34,926 nt of DNA, from the NCBI GenBank assembly GCA_002452265.1, contig DKEW01000016.1, forward strand, positions 244 to 35,169, read 5' to 3'. The notes below the pieces were generated by a model. That model had not been told where the DNA came from and ran no database searches. It was given only the letters and a program-made list of their open reading frames with translations. Below, piece by piece: positions 1 to 7,296 of the stretch. The stretch's first letter is position 1. Every line of letters starts with the position of its first letter. The stretch comes from Pelobacter sp. UBA6812 (GTDB lineage: Bacteria; Desulfobacterota; Desulfuromonadia; Desulfuromonadales; Syntrophotaleaceae). The position numbers and the translations under genes were made by a program.

Positions 1-295
1 CGGAAACCGTATCGCCGGTGCGCAGATTGAAACGACGAATTTGTGATGGGGATACGTAAATATCATCCGGCCCGGGTAGATAGTTGGCATCCGGCGCCCT
101 CAGGAAACCGAATCCGTCCGGCAGGATTTCCAACACCCCTTCGCCGAAAATGGCGCCGTTTTTCTCAGCGGTACCATTGAGGATGGAGAAGATCAGATCC
201 TGCTTGCGCATGCCCGCAGCACCTTCAATCCTGAGTTCCTTGGCGATGGCCGCCAGTTCGGTAATCTTCTTTTCTTTGAGTTCTTTTAAATTCAT
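1..295 (-). CDS. rho: Transcription termination factor Rho, N-terminal part (runs off window)
   Basis: Only the first 98 codons are in the window. The product begins MNLKELKEKKITELAAIAKE, the helical Rho N-terminal domain (about residues 1-45). It continues into the cold-shock-like RNA-binding domain, where the stretch ILPDGFGFLRAP and the later YVSPSQIRRFNLRTGD (about residues 55-97) are diagnostic of Rho. The protein is the hexameric RNA helicase that ends untranslated transcripts in the cytoplasm. The ATG at 295 is preceded by GAGGAG, 5-6 bases away, so the start is secure. The ATPase domain lies beyond the left edge. Rho is usually autoregulated through its leader, and a leader of about 320 nt is seen here. 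Confidence 0.95.
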   Translation of the reverse strand, partial: MNLKELKEKKITELAAIAKELRIEGAAGMRKQDLIFSILNGTAEKNGAIFGEGVLEILPDGFGFLRAPDANYLPGPDDIYVSPSQIRRFNLRTGDTVS

Positions 296-321
296 TTTTT
301 CTCCTCAACCGCACGCCGATC

Positions 322-346
322 ATGACAAGCCTTACTAGGTTGTCAT
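322..346 (-). promoter_or_regulatory. Hairpin in rho leader close to the ribosome binding site
   Basis: Read on the minus strand, ATGACAA (346-340) and TTGTCAT (328-322) form a 7-bp stem with an 11-nt loop, ending 27 nt before the rho ATG. The same bases also contain a three-codon reading frame, ATG ACA ACC TAG. It is a candidate autoregulatory structure. No U-tract is present, so it is not an intrinsic terminator. Confidence 0.35.
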
Positions 347-620
347 ACCTGCCGGCTCTTGCGGGGCACGCCACCTGCCACCCTCGCCTGTCGTTAAGGT
401 CAACGGGGACCGTCGTGATGTTACAGCTATTGGAATGGTTACAGAAAGGGTAGAACGGTTTTCCTTATTATGGATGCAGCACGCGGAAAAGCACTGCCGC
501 GGCGAACGATTGGAATTTTTCTCAATTATACAAAAGCTCTATTGATTACGGGATGATGTTCCGAAAGGTATCTTGGCATGGGATTTCTGTTCTGAAGTAT
601 CGAACGATGAATATCTATAC

Positions 621-649
621 TATCTACCTTGTTTAATGCAGCCTGTCAA
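621..649 (-). promoter_or_regulatory. Candidate sigma-70 promoter for rho
   Basis: On the minus strand a perfect -35 TTGACA (649-644) is followed after 17 bases by TAGATA (626-621). The predicted start near 614 would give rho a leader of about 320 nt. The -10 box matches only half of the consensus, so confidence is moderate. Confidence 0.45.
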
Positions 650-754
650 TGGATTAATTACCTTTTTGTGTAAAGAATGCAGGGAACTGTACTGGCCAGC
701 CCCCTGCACCCCGTTCGGCACACCCTGAATTTCAACCTGTCACCCGTGTTCAGA

Positions 755-1546
755 CTAGTTGCTAAAAGGATTTAAAAACCCGGGTTTGAGCCCGGAGGCC
801 AACTCCTTGAATAACTCGTGATAAGGGACCGGAACCTGGCTTTTTCCGAACCAGCTTTTGTCAGGTTCATTCAATGTTCGTTCGAGCCCCGCAAGGGTTA
901 TATATTTAGCAGCGACCTGGTCAATTTTATTGTAATAAGCCTCATCAAAATCAGGATATTGAAGATTAAGAAAAGCACCGCCAACCGGACTACGATATTC
1001 CCACACGATCTCCCCCGAAGGCAGAACCACAGCCGCCGAAACCAGTACACTGTCGTACACGGCATCCAGATAACTTATTTTGGTGCGATCCCAACGCCGT
1101 TCCTGTCGCGGCGCACCATTAAATATAATGACCAGCAGCGCATCAGTCGCTGAAGCCCTAGTCAGCTCCGCTACCGCGGCAGGACGGAAACGATAAAGAT
1201 AACCTCCGTCCTCATCTTCTGCAACCTTACGCGAGACAGCAATCTGGCGCAGCAACTCCGAAGGCTCCCCCGGCACCGCCCGCACATCAAAGTAGGCCTT
1301 CTTCTCCCGCAACAACTCAATCAGGACATCCTCTTTGCCAACATTGTTACGACGCAGCAAATCTATGACCTGCCCGCTTTCGGGATGGCGAATCGCTGAT
1401 CCACTGTCGACCATAAGCGGCAGAATCCCCAAGGTTTTGACGATCGACTGGTACTGATCCTTGGGAACGTTATAAACCCCACCGGCACACCCGGAGGAAA
1501 CCGCCGCCAAAAAAATCCCCAACACCGCCCACAGTATTCGACGCAT
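755..1546 (-). CDS. Lipoprotein of unknown function
   Basis: The 263-residue product starts MRRILWAVLGIFLAAVSSGC, a signal peptide ending in a lipobox (SSGC) with Cys20 as the likely lipidated residue. Ala at +2 suggests outer-membrane sorting. The ATG at 1546 was chosen over upstream GTG codons because it begins the signal peptide and has GGAG about 11 bases upstream. The mature part has no recognised catalytic motif. It contains a stretch LLVIIFNGAPRQERR and a tail rich in aromatic residues, of the kind seen in uncharacterised periplasmic lipoproteins. It lies upstream of rho on the same strand but over 450 bases away, so cotranscription is doubtful. It could be an envelope-assembly accessory; no function is assigned. 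Confidence 0.8.
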   Translation of the reverse strand: MRRILWAVLGIFLAAVSSGCAGGVYNVPKDQYQSIVKTLGILPLMVDSGSAIRHPESGQVIDLLRRNNVGKEDVLIELLREKKAYFDVRAVPGEPSELLRQIAVSRKVAEDEDGGYLYRFRPAAVAELTRASATDALLVIIFNGAPRQERRWDRTKISYLDAVYDSVLVSAAVVLPSGEIVWEYRSPVGGAFLNLQYPDFDEAYYNKIDQVAAKYITLAGLERTLNEPDKSWFGKSQVPVPYHELFKELASGLKPGFLNPFSN

Positions 1547-1779
1547 AGACTCTTTTCTCCTTGGAATAGATTGGATACATGTTTCGTCGAACATTAGCAC
1601 ATTCCCTGGAAATTTTCAGTGGCGATCTGCACTAAAACCCCCACGGAAACCATCCGTCGTCAAAATACGACCCATACCCAAACAGAAACATTACGCAGCC
1701 CACATCCAACAGTTTCGCGTCCCGCTACCCGTGCATCCCTCACCCAAATGCACATTAATAAAACTCTCCCATTGGACGG

Positions 1780-1808
1780 TTGACAGTCGCGAACAGAGGA
1801 GTTAAATT
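1780..1808 (+). promoter_or_regulatory. Sigma-70 promoter for the beta-barrel gene
   Basis: TTGACA at 1780-1785, a 17-base spacer and TAAATT at 1803-1808 form a good housekeeping promoter. The transcript would start near 1815, about 49 nt before the ATG at 1864. The rest of the 317-base divergent gap 1547-1863 shows nothing recognisable. Confidence 0.6.
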
Positions 1809-1863
1809 CCTCGGCATTGACTTTGTTTCAGACTTTTTTATTTTTTCCAGGAGGGATCTCTCC

Positions 1864-2682
1864 ATGAACGCACCATATGCTGCCATCCGCAAGATGTTTC
1901 TTTCTGCTGCCACCCTGTTAGTCATCGCCAGTCCTGCCTTGGCCGCCAGCCTTGAACCGACCGGCCTGCAGGATGGCCAACTTCTGCAAAAAAATCAGGC
2001 CGAGCTCCGCATCGGCTTTTCTTATGCCGACGACATGCGCAACCTTTTCCAGAGTGAGGACCGTGACCGCCGCGTCATGGAAGTGCCATCCCTGACTCTC
2101 AACCTGGGCCTTGCTGAACGGGTGGAGGCACAGCTGCAATACAGCTATCTGCATCTGCGTGAAAATGGCCAGGGCGACAAGTGGGGTAGCGGCGACGTCA
2201 CCCTCGGCCTCAAGGTTCGCCTGTGGCAGGAATCGCTGCGGCTGCCGGCTATCGCCCTGCGGCTTGCCACCAAGTTACCCAACGCCGACAACGAGGATGA
2301 TTTCGGTACCGACGAAGCCGACATCTTTATCGATGCCCTGTTTACCCGCAACTACCCCCTGTTCACTCTATACGTGAATGCCGGAATGGCAATTCTTGGG
2401 GACCCGCGCTCCGGCAATGACGGTCAGGACGACGTATGGAGATACGGTGTCGGCGTGCGAATTCCGGTACTGCAGGACACCATGGACGCGCTGATCTCTA
2501 TCGAAGGAATGGAAGGGGACGATTCGGTGAACAACCGCGGTGCACTGCGGGCCGGAGTGCGGACCCAAGTGGGTCCCTTCATCTGGGATCTGGGCGGCTC
2601 CGTCGGCTATGTCAGCAAAAGCGAGGATTGGAGCCTGCGCACCGGCCTCACCGTCCCCTTTGAGCTGCCGTCAGATTGGTAA
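1864..2682 (+). CDS. Outer-membrane beta-barrel protein (DUF3187/transporter-like)
   Basis: The 272-residue product begins MNAPYAAIRKMFLSAATLLV and has a Sec signal peptide ending in ASPALAA (about residue 28). The mature part is built of alternating hydrophobic and polar strands separated by turns rich in Asp, Gly and Asn (for example GQGDKWGSGDVTLGLKVRLW and NADNEDDFGTDEADIF). It ends in an aromatic-containing terminal strand (LTVPFELPSDW). This is the pattern of an outer-membrane barrel, and wording of the type VTLGLKVRL resembles the phenol-degradation MetA-like and DUF3187 barrels. The start is set by AGGAGGG at 1849-1855, eight bases before the ATG. The gene stands alone, with a sigma-70 promoter upstream and a hairpin 15 bases after the stop. 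The substrate is unknown. Confidence 0.75.
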   Translation: MNAPYAAIRKMFLSAATLLVIASPALAASLEPTGLQDGQLLQKNQAELRIGFSYADDMRNLFQSEDRDRRVMEVPSLTLNLGLAERVEAQLQYSYLHLRENGQGDKWGSGDVTLGLKVRLWQESLRLPAIALRLATKLPNADNEDDFGTDEADIFIDALFTRNYPLFTLYVNAGMAILGDPRSGNDGQDDVWRYGVGVRIPVLQDTMDALISIEGMEGDDSVNNRGALRAGVRTQVGPFIWDLGGSVGYVSKSEDWSLRTGLTVPFELPSDW

Positions 2683-2697
2683 GTTTTTGAATCAGGT

Positions 2698-2731
2698 CGA
2701 AGGCCGAAACCTTTACAGGTTTCGGCCTTCG
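2698..2731. terminator. 15-bp perfect hairpin between convergent genes
   Basis: CGAAGGCCGAAACCT (2698-2712) pairs perfectly with 2717-2731 around a 4-base loop. It sits between the convergent barrel gene and gluQ and could stop or protect both transcripts. Neither strand has a U-tract after the stem, so classic intrinsic termination is uncertain. Confidence 0.5.
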
Positions 2732-2734
2732 GAT

Positions 2735-2771
2735 ACTCGGCACTCAGCACTCAGCACTCAGCACTCGGCAC
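2735..2771. repeat. Tandem heptamer repeat ACTC(A/G)GC, five copies
   Basis: Five head-to-tail heptamers run from 2735 to 2769, followed by AC. The outer two units are ACTCGGC and the inner three are ACTCAGC. The stop codon of gluQ (2751-2753) lies inside. On the minus strand each inner unit contains a TGA. Because the period is 7, the three TGAs fall in three different frames. Confidence 0.9.
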
Positions 2772-3674
2772 CTGCGTCATGTCGAAATGCGTCACTCCCC
2801 AAAACAGCACTTCTCTGGCCGGTGCCGCCTGCAACGCTTCGGGAACCTGCTGCCCCAAAAACCGCAAGGCCTGCCATATCAATTTGCCGCCATTGGAATC
2901 ATCCAGAGCAATCGTTCCGTGGCGCTTGCTGACCTTTTCGCCGTTGGGCGCCAAAACCAGGGGCAGATGCGCATAGCAGGGCACGGCATAACCAAGGCAA
3001 TGATGCAGGTAAATTTGCCGGGGGGTGCTACTGAGCAGGTCGGCGCCGCGCACCACCTGAGTGACGCCAGATTCAGCATCGTCGACCACCACTGCCAACT
3101 GATAGGCAAACAGACCATCGGCTCGGCGCAGCACAAAATCACCGACCTCGCTGGCCAGGCACTGCTGATGATGCGTGCCCAGACAGTCCCGGAACGCGAC
3201 CGTTTGATGCGGCACACGCATGCGCCAGGCGCGTGCTTCGCGATTGGGAGGCAGACCCTCGCGGCAACTCCCCGCATAGACCGGTCCTTCTTCGCCACGA
3301 TGAGGCGCGCTGGCCAATACCTCCTTGCGCGAACAGGCGCAGGGAAAGACATGACCTCCCTTGCGCAACCGCTCCAAGGCCGCTTCGTAAGCCGCTGTTC
3401 GCTGACTCTGGTAGAGCACTTCGCCGTCCCAGTGCAGATCCAGCATCTCCAGGCTGCGCAGGATCTCCGCTGCCGCCCCGGCCACCACCCGCGGTCCATC
3501 CAGATCCTCCATGCGCACCAGCCACAAACCTCCGGCACGTTTGGCCAGACAATAACTACCCACTGCGGTCACCAACGACCCGAAATGCAGCGCTCCCGTC
3601 GGGCTGGGCGCAAAACGACCGACAACCGGTGAGGCTACGGCCGTACATGCTATTTTTTCACGAATGCTCATCAT
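2751..3674 (-). CDS. gluQ: Glutamyl-Q tRNA(Asp) synthetase
   Basis: The product (307 residues from this start) is the truncated GluRS paralogue that attaches glutamate to queuosine in tRNA(Asp). The class I HIGH-type signature reads FAPSPTGALHFGS near the N-terminus. The KMSKS-type loop reads KVSKRHG, and the zinc site is of the form FPCAC, then VYAGSC. There is no anticodon-binding domain, as expected for GluQRS. The start is uncertain: ATG codons occur at 3674 and 3671 without a clear Shine-Dalgarno. A longer frame runs to 3743 but would cross a good promoter, so 3674 is preferred. The C-terminus (VPSAEC) is encoded by a tandem heptamer repeat. kup lies immediately upstream on the same strand. 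Confidence 0.93.
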   Translation of the reverse strand: MMSIREKIACTAVASPVVGRFAPSPTGALHFGSLVTAVGSYCLAKRAGGLWLVRMEDLDGPRVVAGAAAEILRSLEMLDLHWDGEVLYQSQRTAAYEAALERLRKGGHVFPCACSRKEVLASAPHRGEEGPVYAGSCREGLPPNREARAWRMRVPHQTVAFRDCLGTHHQQCLASEVGDFVLRRADGLFAYQLAVVVDDAESGVTQVVRGADLLSSTPRQIYLHHCLGYAVPCYAHLPLVLAPNGEKVSKRHGTIALDDSNGGKLIWQALRFLGQQVPEALQAAPAREVLFWGVTHFDMTQVPSAEC

Positions 3675-3680
3675 ATTAAG

Positions 3681-3710
3681 ATAATGCCGGGCCAGCATCC
3701 GGACTGTCAA
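3681..3710 (-). promoter_or_regulatory. Candidate promoter for gluQ, nearly abutting the start codon
   Basis: On the minus strand a perfect TTGACA (3710-3705), an 18-base spacer and CATTAT (3686-3681) lie in the 77-base gap between kup and gluQ. The expected start of transcription falls within a few bases of the ATG at 3674. That would make the message leaderless or nearly so. Confidence 0.45.
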
Positions 3711-3751
3711 GATCCCGGCTGGCCACTCCCCCTGACTTTCCAAACCACGCC

Positions 3752-5686
3752 TTACAAAGACAGCTGCACACCAATCTCGATGATACGTTCGGGGGGCAAG
3801 TCAAAAAATGCTGCCGGATCTGTGGCATTGCGAGACATGAAACCGAACAATCGTGCACGCCAACGGCTCATGGCTGGCTCATCCCCCATGGTTAGGCGTT
3901 CTCGACCGAGAACAAAGCTGGTGTCCTCCTGGCTGAACTGTTTGACATCTCCTGGAAGCAACGACAGAATCTTGGCGACCTGCGGTTCCTCCATAAATCC
4001 GTAATGTGCCGTAATCCGAAAAATCCCCCTACCAAGCTTTTCAGTTTCAACCTTTTGCAAGTTAGGTACCCGAGGCACATTTTCAATAATTATATGCAAA
4101 AAGGCCACCTCATCATGCAATATACGATTGTGTTTAAGATTTTGTAGCAAAGCTGCAGGAACCTGCCCAGGTTTACCGGTCAGATATATGGCCCGGCCAC
4201 GCACCCGTTGCGGCGGACTGTTCTCGAGTTCTTGCTGAAAGCTTTCCAGGGAGGGCGTCAACTCAGTCATTTTACTTGCAAGTATACGACGGCCCTGTTT
4301 CCAGGTAAGCATCAGAGCAAAAAACACCGCTCCAATGACGAGTGGGAACCAGGCGCCATGAAAAATCTTACTGATATTGGCAAAGAAAAACGGTAGATCA
4401 ACGGCAAAAAACAGGCCGGTCAAAGCCATGACCTTCAGTCGGCTCCAACCCCAGCAGTCGCGGGCTACCATGTAAAACAGGGTCGTAGTTATGAGCATGG
4501 TCGAAGTCACAGCCACACCATAGGCAGCCGCCAATTTGCTGGAGGTCTGAAACCCGACCACCAACCCAAGAGTACAAACCATCAAAAGCCAGTTCACCGG
4601 CGCCAGGTAGACCTGACCGATCTGACCGACAGAGGTATGCACGATCTTCATGCGCGGCAGGTAGCCAAGCTGAATGGCTTGGCGCGTCAGGGAAAAGGCC
4701 CCGGTAATAACCGCCTGGGAAGCAATAATGGTGGCAAGGGTTGAAAGTATCACCATCGGCACCATGGCCCAGTGCGGCACCATGGCATAAAATGGATGAT
4801 GGGTTTGCTCCGGCTGCGTCATCAATAGAGCACCCTGTCCGAAATAATTCAGCATCAGTGCCGGGAATACCAGGAAAAACCAGGTGAGTTGAATGGGGCG
4901 TCGGCCAAAATGCCCCATGTCCGCATACAACGCTTCGGCGCCGGTTACCACCAGAAAAACCGCTCCGAGAACAATAAATCCATGCAATTTGTTAATAAAC
5001 AAAAACTTGGCCCCGTACCATGGCAGCAGCGCCTCCAGCACCTGGGGACAACGCGCAATCTCCATGACACCCAACAGAGCCAGCACGCAGAACCATATTA
5101 GGATAATGGGCCCGAACAACCGACCCACCCGGGCCGTTCCGTGCCGCTGGAGCAGAAACAGGCCTATCAGGATAGAGGCCGTCAGCGGCACAACGTACGG
5201 CGTGAATAATGGGGTGATAATGCGAATACCCTCCACGGCGCTCAGCACAGATATGGCCGGCGTGATCATGCCATCGCCATACAGCAGACAGGCAGCAAAC
5301 AATCCCACCAGCACCAAAGCACGACGGCTGCGCCGTGCCCGTCCAGCCCCGGACTTCACCAGAGCGGACAATGCTATCACCCCACCTTCACCCTGATTAT
5401 CCGCGCGCAGCACAAAGGTCAGATACTTCAGCGTCACGATCAGCAACAAGGCCCAGAACATCAGCGATAACACGCCCAAAATGTTTTGCGGCTCTACGGC
5501 TATTCCGTACTCCCCGTGGAAACATTCGCGGATAGCGTAAAGCGGGCTGGTGCCGATATCACCGAATACCACCCCCAGGGCCGCGAGCATCAATCCACCA
5601 AAATGACCGCTGTGCCCCTCAGCGGGCATAGCCCTGCCAACCGGATGATCGTCCTCTGAAACACCATCCTCCCGGATTATTTTCAC
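3752..5686 (-). CDS. kup: KUP/HAK/KT family potassium transporter
   Basis: The 644-residue product is a low-affinity potassium uptake protein, probably a proton symporter, of the inner membrane. The family signature GVVFGDIGTSPLYAIRE lies near the N-terminus. About twelve hydrophobic segments follow through roughly residue 460. Loop motifs include GADNQGEGG-like RADNQGEGGVIAL and TGAEALYADMGHFG, typical of Kup. A hydrophilic cytoplasmic tail fills the rest. The start is assigned to GTG at 5686 because GAGGAG lies just upstream (5695-5690); the frame continues open to a TTG at 5764, so a longer N-terminus is possible. Length fits the family. A 12-bp palindrome lies upstream and could be an operator. 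Confidence 0.93.
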   Translation of the reverse strand: MKIIREDGVSEDDHPVGRAMPAEGHSGHFGGLMLAALGVVFGDIGTSPLYAIRECFHGEYGIAVEPQNILGVLSLMFWALLLIVTLKYLTFVLRADNQGEGGVIALSALVKSGAGRARRSRRALVLVGLFAACLLYGDGMITPAISVLSAVEGIRIITPLFTPYVVPLTASILIGLFLLQRHGTARVGRLFGPIILIWFCVLALLGVMEIARCPQVLEALLPWYGAKFLFINKLHGFIVLGAVFLVVTGAEALYADMGHFGRRPIQLTWFFLVFPALMLNYFGQGALLMTQPEQTHHPFYAMVPHWAMVPMVILSTLATIIASQAVITGAFSLTRQAIQLGYLPRMKIVHTSVGQIGQVYLAPVNWLLMVCTLGLVVGFQTSSKLAAAYGVAVTSTMLITTTLFYMVARDCWGWSRLKVMALTGLFFAVDLPFFFANISKIFHGAWFPLVIGAVFFALMLTWKQGRRILASKMTELTPSLESFQQELENSPPQRVRGRAIYLTGKPGQVPAALLQNLKHNRILHDEVAFLHIIIENVPRVPNLQKVETEKLGRGIFRITAHYGFMEEPQVAKILSLLPGDVKQFSQEDTSFVLGRERLTMGDEPAMSRWRARLFGFMSRNATDPAAFFDLPPERIIEIGVQLSL

Positions 5687-5804
5687 ATGCTCCTCACTTT
5701 CCAGACGGGTCAATATGTAAATAAAAATCCAGTCAACTCCATGTGCATCCTTGTCGTCCAGCAATCAAAATAACTATGCAGTTCAGATAGATATTATCAC
5801 TAAC

Positions 5805-5835
5805 GACAATCCTGAACTCCGAATTCAGGATTGTC
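5805..5835. promoter_or_regulatory. 12-bp perfect inverted repeat between divergent genes
   Basis: GACAATCCTGAA (5805-5816) is repeated inverted as TTCAGGATTGTC (5824-5835) with a 7-base loop. It sits in the gap between divergent kup and the plus-strand cluster starting at 5958. No U-tract follows on either strand. A bidirectional operator or a leader hairpin of kup are the likely readings. Confidence 0.5.
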
Positions 5836-5957
5836 AACTAGCAGCTTGTCCGAACTGCAAACTGAAGCAATGTCGCAACCTCAAACAAGCGAAGGTGGAC
5901 ATTTATGGTATTTTTGTATCAACAACAATATCCGCCCATCCTGCATTGAGGTGAAGC

Positions 5958-6326
5958 ATGTCTGGCTGGCTGCGAAGAATCGGCATCATTGTCTACACAT
6001 TGGCAACTATCGTTTTGTACGGCATTGGTCATCAGGATCTGTTCTGGCTCTGCCTGGCGCTTGGCCTGTTTTACCTGATATTGTGCGGCCACGTTCAGAA
6101 ACATCTGCTGCTGGCAGCCAAAGCACGGCATGAGCAGATCAGGGATCATGCCGCACCGCTGGGCATATCGCAGCACGATTTAGACAATTTCAACCAGTTG
6201 CCCTTACGAGTCACCAAGCAGGATTACAAGGCGGTTCCGGCAATACTCGCCTACCTGACCCATACCCTGTTTATTGCCGGGCTCCTGCTGCTGATTACGG
6301 CCATTCTGTTCCGCCTATCCTTTTAA
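5958..6326 (+). CDS. Small integral membrane protein, unknown function
   Basis: The 122-residue product has three hydrophobic segments, at about residues 7-25, 27-45 and 97-119. Between the second and third lies a hydrophilic loop of about 50 residues, rich in His, Gln and Lys. No known motif is recognised. GAGGTGAAGC precedes the ATG, so the start is secure. It opens a plus-strand cluster: the Trm112-methyltransferase gene starts 11 bases after its stop. Cotranscription with that gene and the molybdopterin oxidoreductase is likely. A small membrane partner of one of them is possible but unproven. Confidence 0.75.
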   Translation: MSGWLRRIGIIVYTLATIVLYGIGHQDLFWLCLALGLFYLILCGHVQKHLLLAAKARHEQIRDHAAPLGISQHDLDNFNQLPLRVTKQDYKAVPAILAYLTHTLFIAGLLLLITAILFRLSF

Positions 6327-6337
6327 ATGGATGACCC

Positions 6338-7276
6338 ATGAAAACGCGCCTACTGGAAATACTCATCTGCCCGGCATGCTTACCCGCTGAAATCCCTCTG
6401 GCCGTAACCCTTCGCCGGCAAGACAAGGACGAGATCCTCGAAGGCGATCTACGCTGCGATAAGTGTGGCGGGCAATATCCGATTCGCGACGGATTGGCTT
6501 TCCTGGATATTCCTTCCGCGGCTCCTCGACAACAGGGTATCGGTTACGAGTCACCCAGAGCCTTGGCGTCCTATTTGTGGAGCCATTATGGCGACATGCT
6601 GAACGACCCCGAGGCGTCCGATGCATACAGCCAGTGGGCAGCTCTGATCGCCCCCACTGACGGACCGGTCCTCGATATCGGTTCGGCGGTCGGACGGTTC
6701 GCCTTTGAAATCCAGGACAAGTGCGATTTCGTCATCGGCATCGACAAGTCCGAATCCTTTATTCGCGCGGCCCGGGAGCTCTTGACCCGCCGGCGCAAAG
6801 TCATCTCACTGCCGGAAGAAGGAAAGCTACAGCGCGAGGTCACGCTACAACTGCCTGAAGCCTGGCATGCGGATAACATGGAATTCATTGTCGGGGATGC
6901 CCATGCGCTGCCATTTCGTTCCGGCATTTTTGCCTGTCTGGCCTCGCTCAACCTGGTCGACAAACTTCCCCGGCCGTTGCAGCATCTGATCGAATTGGAT
7001 CGCGTAGCGCGCCGCAACGATGCCCAGGCACTAGTATCCGACCCGTTTTCCTGGTCGCTTGAGGCCGCCGAAGAACACCACTGGCTGGGTGGCAAAACCA
7101 GCCACCCGTTTGCAGGGCGCGGGCTGGACAATATTACCGCCCTGCTGCGAGGAGATCAGCAGGCCCTGCGAGCAGCCTGGCAGATCGAGCGGCAGGGCCA
7201 TGTCTGGTGGAAAATCCGGACTCACGCCAATCATTTCGAACTGATCCGCAGTTGTTACATCAAGGCCTGCCGATAG
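6338..7276 (+). CDS. Trm112-like zinc domain fused to SAM-dependent methyltransferase
   Basis: The first 60 residues of this 312-residue protein form a Trm112-like domain. Cys11 and Cys14 (CPAC) and Cys40 and Cys43 (CDKC) can bind zinc, and the end reads GGQYPIRDGLAFLDI, typical of that family. The remainder is a class I methyltransferase. Motif I is VLDIGSAVGRF (about 111-121), the acidic residue that contacts the ribose is in IGIDKS, and a VGDAHALPF segment follows, as in type-11 methyltransferases. The fusion suggests one polypeptide carrying its own activator domain. The substrate is unknown. The next gene, a molybdopterin oxidoreductase, begins 20 bases downstream and is probably cotranscribed. 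Confidence 0.85.
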   Translation: MKTRLLEILICPACLPAEIPLAVTLRRQDKDEILEGDLRCDKCGGQYPIRDGLAFLDIPSAAPRQQGIGYESPRALASYLWSHYGDMLNDPEASDAYSQWAALIAPTDGPVLDIGSAVGRFAFEIQDKCDFVIGIDKSESFIRAARELLTRRRKVISLPEEGKLQREVTLQLPEAWHADNMEFIVGDAHALPFRSGIFACLASLNLVDKLPRPLQHLIELDRVARRNDAQALVSDPFSWSLEAAEEHHWLGGKTSHPFAGRGLDNITALLRGDQQALRAAWQIERQGHVWWKIRTHANHFELIRSCYIKACR

Positions 7277-7296
7277 AAAAAAACAAGGAGGCTAGC

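Larger units (their letters stand above)
296..754 (-). other. Long untranslated leader of rho plus 3' region of lipoprotein gene
   Basis: This stretch of about 460 bases has no convincing gene on either strand. On the minus strand it holds a candidate promoter (621-649), a second isolated TATAAT (525-530), and a 7-bp hairpin (322-346) just before the rho ribosome binding site. The sequence between is unstructured to the eye. Near 678-708 a 7-bp inverted repeat (TGCAGGG / CCCTGCA) could weakly end the upstream lipoprotein transcript. Confidence 0.5.

Noticed and set aside
84..338. 84-codon plus-strand frame over the rho start
   Set aside because: It is antisense to the well-supported Rho N-terminus and has no ribosome binding site.
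2735..2771. CRISPR-like or attachment-site reading of the heptamer array
   Set aside because: Units are only 7 bases with no spacers, and no integrase or cas gene is nearby; it is a simple tandem repeat.
2787..3632. 281-codon open frame antisense to gluQ
   Set aside because: It is a shadow of the gluQ coding strand; the composition is low-quality (many Gln, His, Arg) with no motif or ribosome binding site.
5690..5957. c-di-AMP or GEMM-type riboswitch upstream of kup
   Set aside because: None of the conserved core sequences of these classes could be found by eye; only the 12-bp palindrome is present.
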